Part shown: in pieces, positions 1 to 8,392 of the stretch
How the letters are laid out: every line of letters begins with the position of its first letter
How positions within the stretch are numbered: the stretch's first letter is position 1
Assembly (NCBI GenBank): GCA_011763485.2
Contig: JAANSK020255718.1
Location: 1 to 22,706 of the forward strand
Reading direction: 5' to 3'
DNA length: 22,706 nt
Source of the DNA: Isoetes engelmannii
Lineage: Eukaryota > Streptophyta > Lycopodiopsida > Isoetales > Isoetaceae
Notes under the pieces: generated by a model
Told to the model about the DNA's origin: nothing
Seen by the model: only the letters and a program-made list of their open reading frames with translations
The model's database searches: none
Translations under genes and position numbers: made by a program

Positions 1-492
1 GTAGGAGCGACTATCCATAAACGTCCGGACGGTTTTGCCCCAGTGGTTAGGGGATATGATTTAGGATCGTCACAAGTCCAAAGGCCCCAACATATGATCT
101 GGGCAATAGGATGGACGGATATGATGATCAGAGTATTCCAGGGTGCACCTCGTTTAGAATATGTAGCAAAAATCGAGCACTCTATGTAGGATGGATCCAA
201 ACAAACACAGTTATGTGGTGAAGGAATGTTGGCTCAAATACATGAGCAAATTTCACTACTTGCAATCACAGCCTTTGCATTAAGGTATTCATTTTCAGAT
301 TCTCAGGATTGAGCATCATTCATTTTCAGATTCTCAGGGTTGAGCATCTTACTTAAACTACTCCGTACTAATGGATCTCGTCCTGAAGTTGATTCAGAAG
401 GCCATTTCTCTGGCCATTTGTCTGCACTGCAACACATGTTGGTCGCAGCAGCTAAATCTAGCAAAATATGCACATTACCTATGCATTGCACA
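1..492. other. No gene recognised at left edge
   Basis: I see no recognisable coding region here. Short open frames exist on both strands but resemble no family I know. The right part (about 300-490) may be a still more degraded continuation of the minus-strand PPR relic that starts at 969. The only clear structure is a 31-bp tandem duplication, listed separately. Confidence 0.5.
287..348. repeat. 31-bp tandem duplication (2 copies)
   Basis: Two adjacent copies of a 31-bp unit beginning ATTCATTTTCAGATTCTCAG occupy 287-317 and 318-348. They differ at one position (GATTGAG versus GGTTGAG). The near identity suggests a fairly recent duplication. Confidence 0.9.
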
Positions 493-969
493 TTTATATA
501 ATGTTAGTCACTACTCTGTCTTCCTTCAGAAGTCCATCAGGATAGAAAGTGTACATGGTGATGTGTAGATGTAAGCCACTCTTTTGAAGCACTTCCAAAT
601 GTGTGTGAGCTTCTTCCAGTTCACCACCCTTGCAAAGACTATCAATGGCACTGCCGTATACAATAATAACTTAGCATCTCCTTAAAATATTAGGGCATCA
701 TCTATTCCTGGTCCTATATAATAAAGGCCTTCCATTGTAGTGTTATATGAAACTACATCTACAGCAGAATCTCTCTTCATAACTTCAAATATCATAAGAG
801 CAGAATCTCTCTTCATAACTTCAAATATCATAAGGGCATATCTTTCTTTGCAAAAAACATCCACCACAATATTAGGTTTGATTCCTCTTCTCAGCAGTTC
901 CTTGAACAACGAGAATTGAATTGAATGTTTGTTATAGTCCGTGGAGGTCAATCGACCTATAGGACCCAA
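493..969 (-). pseudogene. P-class PPR protein relic
   Basis: Read on the minus strand, this stretch encodes pieces of pentatricopeptide-repeat motifs in more than one frame. Near 900-930 there is a motif end (KELLRRGIKPN), near 740 a motif start (DVVSYNTTMEGLY). From 661 downward in another frame comes YGSAIDSLCKGGELEEAH, followed by YTFYPDGLLKEDRVV. PPR proteins are organellar RNA-binding proteins. This copy is broken: a stop follows DDALIF, and the frame changes before the next motif. It also carries an exact in-frame duplication of 12 codons. It lies on the same strand as the adjacent LINE fragment, whose 3' side faces it. No intact start or targeting peptide can be identified. The PPR assignment is fairly safe; the exact ends are not. 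Confidence 0.7.
763..834 (-). repeat. 36-bp in-frame tandem duplication in PPR relic
   Basis: Two identical 36-bp units lie at 763-798 and 799-834. On the minus strand each encodes the same twelve residues (ALMIFEVMKRDS), so the frame is kept but the helical PPR unit is lengthened by 12 residues. The copies show no differences, so the duplication is young or homogenised. Confidence 0.9.
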
Positions 970-1087
970 TACAAGAATGCAGCAGGCGTATTATTGCCCG
1001 GATTAAAAACCCCCAAGGGAAAAACCGTGGCAGCAATAAGACTGCTGACAAGCTGTACAAACATACATGATGAAAAATATGTACAAG

Positions 1088-1950
1088 TCAAGTGGTAGTC
1101 CAGGGGCATATCTGGGACCTCATATCCATCACCTCCAGAATGTATGATCCTAGGCGCACTGAAGCCGTGCCTAGTATCATGTGTAACGGCTCGTTAAGCC
1201 TGACCAAGGTAGCGTAGCGCGTTCGGATCTGATCATACGTCGGGCAAGTCTGAAAAGTGTGACACTCATTCTCAACGGCTCCCATCTGGCAGCACTGACA
1301 AATCCTGTCCTAGAGTGACTCTCCAATCCATCTATCTGTCTCAATTCGAAGATGGTGGTCGCCCGTGCGAATGGAGGCAATGAGCTTGCGTTTTTTCATG
1401 GGTAGATATGAACGCAAATAGCGTTGTGGGCCTCGTGCCGGCGTGAGATTTATGTGTTGCTTCTAATGTGTTGTTTTGGCATGCTCCAGGGCGCCGGGGT
1501 CCCAAAGCTTGCTGAGGAAATAAGTGTCAATGTCAGGCTGCCGCAATCTGCCTCTATTTCCACTTGTATGCACCTGTGCGCCTACACATTCCATCTGGCT
1601 AGCCACTGAGCCCCCTTGTCCTTCCCAATAGGCCTTGAGGCGTTGCGGTCCCATTGGCACGGTGTAAAGCAGGTTGGGGAGATGGACATCGTCCATATTG
1701 ACCACCTTTTGGAAATAGACAATGTGCCTATCCATGGCTGACCTCTGAAGAGGTAGGAATCCTGTCTCGTGTAGGGGACTGTGGATTTCACTCCAAGTGC
1801 TCGTGCGAGGAAGGCTTTCTGCATTTGCTCTAAGTCATTCCAAGTAGCAAGGGACACCATCGGGCCCCAGACCTCGATCCCGTATAGAAGAACGAGCTCC
1901 ACCAATACCCTGTACAGATGGGATAGTAATATGACCATGCTTTCACAACG
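1088..1950 (-). mobile_element. LINE (non-LTR retrotransposon) ORF2 C-terminal fragment
   Basis: On the minus strand, about 1938 down to 1850 encodes LVLLYGIEVWGP followed by an LEQMQKAFLARALGVK stretch. That is the typical thumb/post-RT region of plant LINE ORF2 proteins. Further along (about 1300-1240) a CCHC zinc knuckle is visible: a C-x2-C pair, then HTFQTC, then YDQIRTRY. Reverse transcriptases of this type copy the element RNA at a nicked target. The reading frame is broken several times, so the copy is dead. The catalytic RT core is absent here but is present at 5651-7300 on the same strand, stopping where this piece begins. Neither a poly(A) tail nor a target-site duplication was found for this piece. 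Confidence 0.8.
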
Positions 1951-2288
1951 TACTTAGTAGTAGTGCAATATAAATGTAACTGTGTATTCAATACCCACAT
2001 GAAGACATCTTCTTAAAGATACTATATGCAACCTGATATATGCACAATGTTGTATTAAATGTTACCAAAAACTATATGTAGTAAGAGAGTGTTTGATACC
2101 TGTTTGATCATTGATGCCCTCCGACTTCATCAAGAATCCCAATTATTTTACTCACGGCTACTGACAAATGGGAGCTACAAGGATCAACAAAAGTCTTTAG
2201 AAGCCTGCTCCTCTTATCTGATGTTTGGCAAGCAGAAACAAGCAGATCGATGGGGAGAGATCGGTGGGAGAGACCTTGACTTTTGGAC

Positions 2289-2347
2289 CTCCACCGGCAA
2301 ATTACTTCGAAGAGATCGTGGCCTCCTGTTCTCCACCGGCAAATTAC
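2289..2347. repeat. 17-bp direct repeat, 42-bp spacing
   Basis: CTCCACCGGCAAATTAC occurs at 2289-2305 and again at 2331-2347. The sequence between is partly similar, so this may be an older 42-bp tandem duplication. Confidence 0.8.
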
Positions 2348-2424
2348 CTGCAATAACAGGTTTAGGCCAGTGGGTAGGAATATTCTGGCATATACCCATG
2401 CCATCCAACAACACCACCGAGGGG

Positions 2425-2487
2425 CAACCCAAAAATGCCAAAATCTTAATTTTTTTGACACCCAACCCAAAAATGCTAAAATCTTAA
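2425..2487. repeat. 25-bp direct repeat, 38-bp spacing
   Basis: A 25-bp unit beginning CAACCCAAAAATGC occurs at 2425-2449 and 2463-2487, with one C/T difference. It ends about 35 bp before the PPR start codon and probably lies in its leader or proximal promoter. Confidence 0.85.
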
Positions 2488-2521
2488 AAAATTTGCGCAT
2501 CCTTGCAATGTTTGGGAGGAT

Positions 2522-4018
2522 ATGGCGCTGATAAAATCCCATGCATTGCTTAGGTTGTCACCGGAGCCTTGTGCACTTGACAAAAAGCATCCCATTGCAA
2601 TCTCTTCCTTCAGATTTAATTCCGCGCAGCTCACAGCAGAAACGAGGAAGCTCTTAGAAGTGGTGAGGTCTGAGAGGTTCAAAAGATTGCCATTAGAAAA
2701 GGCTCTAAATTTGTGGTACGAGAATGAAAAGAAGGAAGATATAACGGAGAAAGTTGTCGTCCAGGTGCTAAAGGCTTTGAGCAATGATCCTATAGCGGCA
2801 TTGGAGTTTTTTAGGTGGGTAGGATCTAAATTTAACCATGTTTCATTTACTTGTAATTGCATGTTGGATATCATTGTGAAGAACATGGGAATTGAGAAAG
2901 GATATGCCATTTGTAAAGATGAGTTGAATAAAACTGCTGAACCTGATAATTATACATATAGGATTTTAATTCGTGGTTTTTGCAAGGCTGGAAAGGTCTA
3001 TGATGGATGTAGCATGATTCAGGAAATGATGGATAAGGGGTTAGCTGGTGATGTCGTCGTGTATAATATTTTATTTCATGGATTGTGTAAAGGGGGGGAT
3101 GTTATGCTGGCAATGCATTATTTTAAACAAGTTCTGAATGAAGGTGGATGTGCTCCAGATTTGGTTACATATAATACTCTTGTTGATGGACTGTGCAAGG
3201 CTGGGAATGTTGAAATGGCCTTGAAGCTCATAGATGAGATGATCAATAACAAGTTATTCCCTGATGTTTTTACTTATACATGTATTATTGATGGGCTGTG
3301 CAAGAGCAACAGAGTAGAAGAGGCTTATAGGCTGCTGCAGGAAATGACAGCCAAAGATTGCCTTCCAAATGTAGTTACATATAGTGCTCTGATAAGTGGA
3401 TTTTGCAAATTAAAAAGGATTGATGAAGCTTATAACCTTATTCAAGTTATGTTTAGACTGGGATACGTTCCAGATATAGTAACATACACTGCGCTTATTG
3501 ATGGCCTTTGTAAATCAGAAAAGATCAATGCTGCTTACAGACTTTTTAGGAGTTTACTTCAGAAACATTGTGCTCCAAACGTTATCACATATAGTACACT
3601 CATTGATGGCCTCTGTAAATCTCAACAAGTGGATGATGCATATGATCTTATTCAAGAAATGATTTCAAGAGGTTGTTCTCCAAATGTTGTGACATATAGT
3701 GCATTAATAGATGGGCTTTGCAAGGCCGGTAGAATAAACGATGCATATAACTTGCTCCAAGGTATGGCTCGGCATGGTTGTTTTCCAAATGTTATAACAT
3801 ATAACACCCTTATTGATGGTCTTTGCAAACAAGGTAACTCAAATGATGCTCTTCACCTTTACCAGGGTATGGAGGAGCAAGGCTATATACCATCAGTTGT
3901 TACTTATACTAGCCTTATCCATGGTCTTTGTAAAGCAGGAAAATTAAATGAGGCCCGCAGACTTTCGAGAAAAATGGTTGATATGGGTTTAGTACCCCCA
4001 AAAGGAACTAGGTTTTAG
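2522..4018 (+). CDS. P-class pentatricopeptide repeat protein, 498 aa
   Basis: This is an intact, intronless open frame, as is usual for plant PPR genes. The first about 45 residues (MALIKSHALLRL...) look like an organelle-targeting peptide, rich in hydrophobic and basic residues. Whether it targets mitochondrion or plastid cannot be decided. A degenerate repeat covers residues 106-142. Ten clear 35-36-residue motifs follow, starting at 143, 178, 214, 249, 284, 319, 354, 389, 424 and 459. Most have the form VTYxxLIDGLCK...A..L...M...G..PN. The protein ends five residues after the last motif, with no E, E+, DYW or SMR domain. That makes it a pure P-class protein, a class that generally binds organellar RNA to stabilise, process or help translate it. 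The repeats are unusually alike, suggesting recent internal amplification. The start is the first ATG of the frame. Family assignment is very safe; the target is unknown. Confidence 0.95.
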   Translation: MALIKSHALLRLSPEPCALDKKHPIAISSFRFNSAQLTAETRKLLEVVRSERFKRLPLEKALNLWYENEKKEDITEKVVVQVLKALSNDPIAALEFFRWVGSKFNHVSFTCNCMLDIIVKNMGIEKGYAICKDELNKTAEPDNYTYRILIRGFCKAGKVYDGCSMIQEMMDKGLAGDVVVYNILFHGLCKGGDVMLAMHYFKQVLNEGGCAPDLVTYNTLVDGLCKAGNVEMALKLIDEMINNKLFPDVFTYTCIIDGLCKSNRVEEAYRLLQEMTAKDCLPNVVTYSALISGFCKLKRIDEAYNLIQVMFRLGYVPDIVTYTALIDGLCKSEKINAAYRLFRSLLQKHCAPNVITYSTLIDGLCKSQQVDDAYDLIQEMISRGCSPNVVTYSALIDGLCKAGRINDAYNLLQGMARHGCFPNVITYNTLIDGLCKQGNSNDALHLYQGMEEQGYIPSVVTYTSLIHGLCKAGKLNEARRLSRKMVDMGLVPPKGTRF

Positions 4019-4062
4019 CAAAAGTGCTACTGCATAGAAATGAGTAGAAACGGGGAAGTGAA

Positions 4063-4260
4063 GTTATGGAACAGAAAGTTACACCTTATGCCAAATGATT
4101 TTTACACAAACAGGAAAGTAATCTATATGCCAAGGCTATGTTTGTAATCTCGTAAGCTTCATTACAGTTAGGCTGTAGTTATGGAACAGAAAACCTTATG
4201 CCAAATGATTTGTACACAGACAGGAAAGTAATCTATATGCCAAGGCTATTTTTGTAATCT
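4063..4260. repeat. About 85-bp direct repeat, 115-bp spacing
   Basis: The copies at 4063-4150 and 4178-4260 both run from GTTATGGAACAGAAA to TTTGTAATCT. They share CCTTATGCCAAATGATT and GGAAAGTAATCTATATGCC. They differ by a few substitutions and a 5-bp indel. The first copy begins 45 bp after the PPR stop codon, so the pair may lie in that gene's 3' UTR. Confidence 0.9.
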
Positions 4261-5121
4261 TGTCTGCGATGGACCAAGTAATGCATCCATATAAACTGTG
4301 GAGCAGAGCAGATGAATGTGGAGCGAAAGGTTTCGTGTGGCAAACTAAAGTTGACTTGTATCTCCAGTTCTTTATTGAAAATTGATTCAGCAATGCAGTC
4401 TTTGGATTGCCTTTCAGAGAGAGAATGGGAAGATTCATAGTTAGGATGTTGAAAAAGAGGGACGAGGGTTAGAAGGTTGGCCTGTATCTGTTTCGAGAGT
4501 GATGTAAAGTTGATGAGCTTGGGCATACAGCCAACTATTCCTAAATGCTACCTTCATGTGGAATCCATTATATCATCCTAGTCTCTTAAAGTAAACACTA
4601 AACACAGCAGAATCCTTCATCAAAATGTTGAGAGGAAATCCACACAAGTACAACCCAGTATTTTGAAACGACTGCTTGTGCTTTGGATATATTCAAAGTT
4701 CTACTGCAGAACTGGGAACTTAGACAATGTACGCAGTGGAAGGTGACAGCAATTGCAGTGAGATGACGAAGGTTATGATGGTGTATATAACAGGTATAAA
4801 TTGCATACTAGGTTGCATGCATGCTTACATTCTTATTCTATTTTCCACATTAACATAGCGTTCATGCATTTCAGGCAAGAACATGGAGAAATGGAGTTGA
4901 AGTCCTGACTTTCTATCATAATATAAACATATGCATGTAGACATACATTGTGAAAAAAAAATACATGCGACATGCATCAAACGTCACTTCCAGTATGTTC
5001 ACATTTGAACATTAGCCATCATGGTTCAGCAAACCTTTTGCTCCTGAAATATAAATTTCCTACAAGTCTAGAGTTACCCAGCTTATTTAAAATCTAACCA
5101 GCTATCTCTTAAAGATTACCG

Positions 5122-5215
5122 CTATTTCATAGCAGGAAACTAATGAGTAAAACTTGGTGGCTTGTACCTCTATTTCATGGCAAAAAAAATAATGAGTAAA
5201 ATTTGGTGGCTTGTA
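5122..5215. repeat. About 46-bp tandem duplication
   Basis: The copies at 5122-5166 and 5170-5215 both start CTATTTCAT and end with TTGGTGGCTTGTA, with period 48. The middle differs (an A-run replaces AGGAAACT). Confidence 0.85.
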
Positions 5216-5488
5216 AGGATTCCCTGGAATTTTTGTTTATGTGTGAATTCTTTTCTCCAAATCTCTTCCAGATATTAGCTATTCAATGTTTACCATGTTA
5301 TATGTTACCAATGACTTGCCAACGTTGTACACGTGTGCTTTGGTAGATATGCTACAGTTCACATTGTTTTTTTGCTATTTCTTTGCACACCTTCATTGTT
5401 AAAAAACTTTGTACAATCAAAGCTTTGGGATTGCAATGCAATTTATCTCCCCCCTTTGTCTTATTAGGAATCCTGAGAATCATAATCA

Positions 5489-5650
5489 CCACAAGGAAGC
5501 CATCCAGTTTTGAGAATCAAGAACCATACTCACCACAAGGAAGCCATCCAGTTTTGAGAATCAAGAACCATACTCACCACAAGGAAGCCATCCAGTTTTG
5601 AGAATCAGTAATATTAGAGTGGAAGCCATCTAGTTTTCAGAATCAGTAAT
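5489..5650. repeat. 44-bp minisatellite, 3 copies plus a degenerate fourth
   Basis: Near-perfect units start at 5489, 5533 and 5577 with a period of exactly 44 bp, each containing CCACAAGGAAGCCATCCAG. A shorter degenerate copy (GGAAGCCATCTAGTTTTCAG) begins near 5621. The array ends at about 5650, where recognisable LINE reverse-transcriptase coding begins on the other strand. Confidence 0.9.
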
Positions 5651-7300
5651 GCCCGTGACTAATGATCCTAGGCATACAGCTCTGCCTGATGACTACTGTT
5701 CTGCATGGCATGTAAGGCCTTCCAGCCTATCGCAACCGGATGCAGCTCTCCCTGTGCATGGTAGTCGAAAACTCGATTCCCAAATACTTGTATGTGGGAG
5801 TCACTTCTACAGTTTGCCCCTAGTACATGCGGAGGGTGGCCTTGTGTAACGGGATGATGACACGAGCAGGACCTTAGTCTTAGCCAAGTTGACACGCATG
5901 CCTGTATACTAGCAGAAAGCGACAAGAGCATCCAGATGACGCTGCATGTCTTCTGGGGTGTGTGCCAAGAGGTCAACATCATCAGCATAAATGAGTTGCC
6001 TGACAATGTGTTGCACCAACGTGGTCCCCATTCCCCCGTGTTCATCCACCCACCGTTCCAACTGGTCAATATAGAGGCCAAAAAGTGTAGGCGAAAGGGG
6101 ACAACCCTGGCGCACTCCAATACTGCTGTCCACCGGATGTCCCGACGTCGCAGGCATCCGAAGCATGCCTCATACAACCTGTATATTGCATTATGCAGGT
6201 CTAGGGGGTTACGCAATCTGCTCCACAAGTTGGGTCGAGGCACTATGTCAAAAGCCTTGGCGAAGTCAACGAAGCAGTAGTAGAGGTTCTGTCGGTGGTT
6301 CCTGCTATCCTCGATGATGGCTCTCCGGATGAATAGATGATCAATGGTGGAGTGGCCAGTGCGGAAGCCTGCCTAGATGAGAGCACGGACCTCTGAGTTC
6401 TCCGCCCATATGGTTATCCACTTCTCGATAATGGTAGCCAGAAGCTTCGCAAAGAGAGAGCTGACCATTATAGTGCGATAATTGGCCGGATGGTTCAGGT
6501 CCCCAGGCTTATATATGAGGACAACCCTGCTGCAGGTCCACTGAAGTGGAAGTCCTTCTTGCAGTGCTGTGTTGGACATTGATGTCATCATTCGCGGCCT
6601 GGCCCATTTGAGGAGTTCCGCCTGCAGACCATCCAAATATGTTGCCTTCCCATTAGCTAGGCGCTGGAGTCCCATGATCACGTCATCCACTGTGATGACT
6701 AGTGACAGCCCCATGCAGGGGTACTGGTGCCTGTCGGCCCCAAGGATCATACCGTTGTTGCAGGTACTATACCCATTGCTCTGCATTGATGTCTCCTATA
6801 GGTTGTCGTACCTTCCTCAGCACCTCTCTCCAGAATCTCCTGGGGTGACGTTCCAAGAGGCAGAACATTTGGTGATGGCGCTCTGCAAGGTATGTGGCCT
6901 TCTTGCTCTTGAGGAATCTGCGGTACTGAACGATGGTCTGGGGGTGCTCAATTGGATCAGTGACCCAACGGGGGCATTCCTCATCAAACCAACGATCATG
7001 AGGGAAGGCGAAGGTCCTGACCTTCCTGTGCAGGCGACCCCTCCCGAAGCATGTGTCCGCGACTGCCACGAGTCTAGGCGCAGCTGGGGTATTCGAGGTG
7101 CCGAAGGAACGGTAGCATGGGGAGCTGTAATGCTACCCTCAAGAGGAGGGGCTGGTGATCGGGGTGCACTTCCTCATCCCGGCTTGCTGTGCCAACGTCG
7201 AAATGCTTAATGAGGTGCACATGTTGCTCTTCCATTAACACATAGTCGACCACATTATGGCCGGCCCCCCTGGTTTTGCCCAGAGTTTGTGTGGAAAGAA
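5651..7300 (-). mobile_element. LINE ORF2 fragment: endonuclease end plus reverse transcriptase
   Basis: Going 5' to 3' on the minus strand, the first part is the end of an AP-type endonuclease (about 7295-7080; HNVVDYVLM, then PDHQPLLLRV, where active copies usually have SDH). A linker follows at 7069-6767 (RWFDEECPRW). The reverse transcriptase then starts at about 6750. RT motifs include YKPGD...NYRTI (about 6510-6480), VDFAKAFD (about 6279-6247), GVRQGCPLSPTLFGLYID and YADD at 5989-5978. The last recognisable piece is TYKYLGIEF. The element is dead. In-frame TAG stops lie at 6373-6375 (just before AGFR) and 5909-5911, a frame shift sits near 6150-6165, and further frame changes flank the linker. 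The body stops at about 5650, next to the minisatellite, without the C-terminal region. A fitting C-terminal region lies at 1088-1950. Confidence 0.9.
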
Positions 7301-8392
7301 AGGAGCTATTGAGACTTTGCTCCTGCTGAAGGTAGCCGATATTGAATTAGGGTGATGGCTTAATCGGATGGTGCTTGCTTGCCATGGTCGCTCCTCTCTC
7401 GTTGTTGGGTCTTGCTCTCCTTGCCACATGTATGGTCCCAACTTTTTGTTGGGAACGCCATGGTTTTGTTAGACGGCCCGTGTTTTTTATTTAATTTTTA
7501 ACAGCGAGTAGGGTGGAAGCGAGTAGGCTGTGAGTTATGATAAAGTTCTTGTTAATATATTTAGGGCAAGCTTGCCTAAATAGAAGTGCACATTTTGCTG
7601 CATTTCTAAGCACGTCATGTGATAAGCCACCTCATCTGGAATTAATTTTGTCCACCTCATCTGAAATTAATTTTGTCCGTTAGATATGAATAATTTCACA
7701 TCAATGGTCATGGAAATTAGAAAAACCCAGTAATTTCTTTCCCACCTCTCTTTGTGTATGTCGGCTTCCCCCTCTTCACGGTTGCATCCTGCATATGGGA
7801 TTAGATTTGAGCTTGTGTGCATGTGGCAGATAGCTACCTTAACGGACGATCCAACTCATATTATGGAAGGGTAAGCATTTCAGGTTGTGTTGGGTTCTTT
7901 GGAAACGGCATGTTACATAACACTAGATGCATTTGTGTGTTATCGTATGGGTATTGTTGTAGCGGCATTGAGATTTGCAAAGACTACAATAAATAAAATG
8001 TCTTGAAGAAGAAATTTATAGTTAGCAAACAACTCCAATACTTGTATGACAATCATATCATTGTATTCTTAGCTCAGCATAAAGCCCAAAAAAAAAAAAA
8101 AGGATGAGCAATGGTAATGCTTAGGAGCAGTGACAGATCCAACCAGAACTTATGTGCACAGCTGAGAAAGACAAACAATATATTGGAATGTTTCTGTCGG
8201 ATCTAAAAGAGCATGTTCTTAACAAATTTTGCATGCATCTCATGCATGTAATCATGGTGGATGTGGCGTTACAACGACCAATTGTTATAAAAGCCTATAT
8301 CCACATATACATGACCATAGTGCATCCCATTGAGCAACACGTCAGTATGGATCTAATCGGTTAAGGGAAATGCTGCTAAAAGTCATTTGCAG
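7301..8392. other. Unassigned region between LINE and NAP1 relic
   Basis: I see no identifiable gene. The region has a 14-base A-run near 8088-8101 and a 25-bp tandem duplication (7627-7676). A 70-codon plus-strand frame at 8152-8364 is unrecognised. It could be an upstream part of the NAP1 relic, but I cannot match it. Confidence 0.4.
7627..7676. repeat. 25-bp tandem duplication
   Basis: Two adjacent 25-bp units beginning CCACCTCATCTG lie at 7627-7651 and 7652-7676. They differ at one base (GGAATT versus GAAATT). Confidence 0.9.

Larger units (their letters stand above)
1951..2521. other. Region upstream of the PPR gene
   Basis: I recognise no gene here. Two long overlapping open frames on opposite strands (about 2059-2487 plus and 2108-2542 minus) have no familiar domain, and part of their openness comes from local repeats. 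Any promoter and 5' UTR of the PPR gene must lie here, but I can defend no specific TATA box. Confidence 0.4.
4019..5460. other. Intergenic region downstream of the PPR gene
   Basis: No coding region is recognisable. The small minus-strand open frames around 4196-4526 match nothing I know. The 3' UTR of the PPR gene must start here, but I see no canonical AATAAA close to the stop. The notable content is two local duplications (4063-4260 and 5122-5215), listed separately. Confidence 0.5.

Noticed and set aside
2059-2542. Two overlapping open frames of over 140 codons on opposite strands
   Set aside because: Neither has a known motif, and both run through local direct repeats (2289-2347, 2425-2487), which keep frames open by chance. 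The minus-strand one also runs into the PPR start.
2476-2910. 144-codon minus-strand frame
   Set aside because: Shadow of the N-terminal part of the PPR gene.
5383-5601. 72-codon frame with repeated peptide
   Set aside because: The repeated peptide is only the translation of the 44-bp minisatellite. Because 44 is not a multiple of three, the units are read in different frames.
6569-7210. 213-codon plus-strand open frame
   Set aside because: It is antisense to the LINE reverse transcriptase/linker, whose motifs are unambiguous on the other strand. The plus-strand protein has no recognisable domain.
8152-8364. 70-codon plus-strand frame just before the NAP1 relic
   Set aside because: It could be a more upstream piece of NAP1, but I could not match it to any part of the family, so it was not included.
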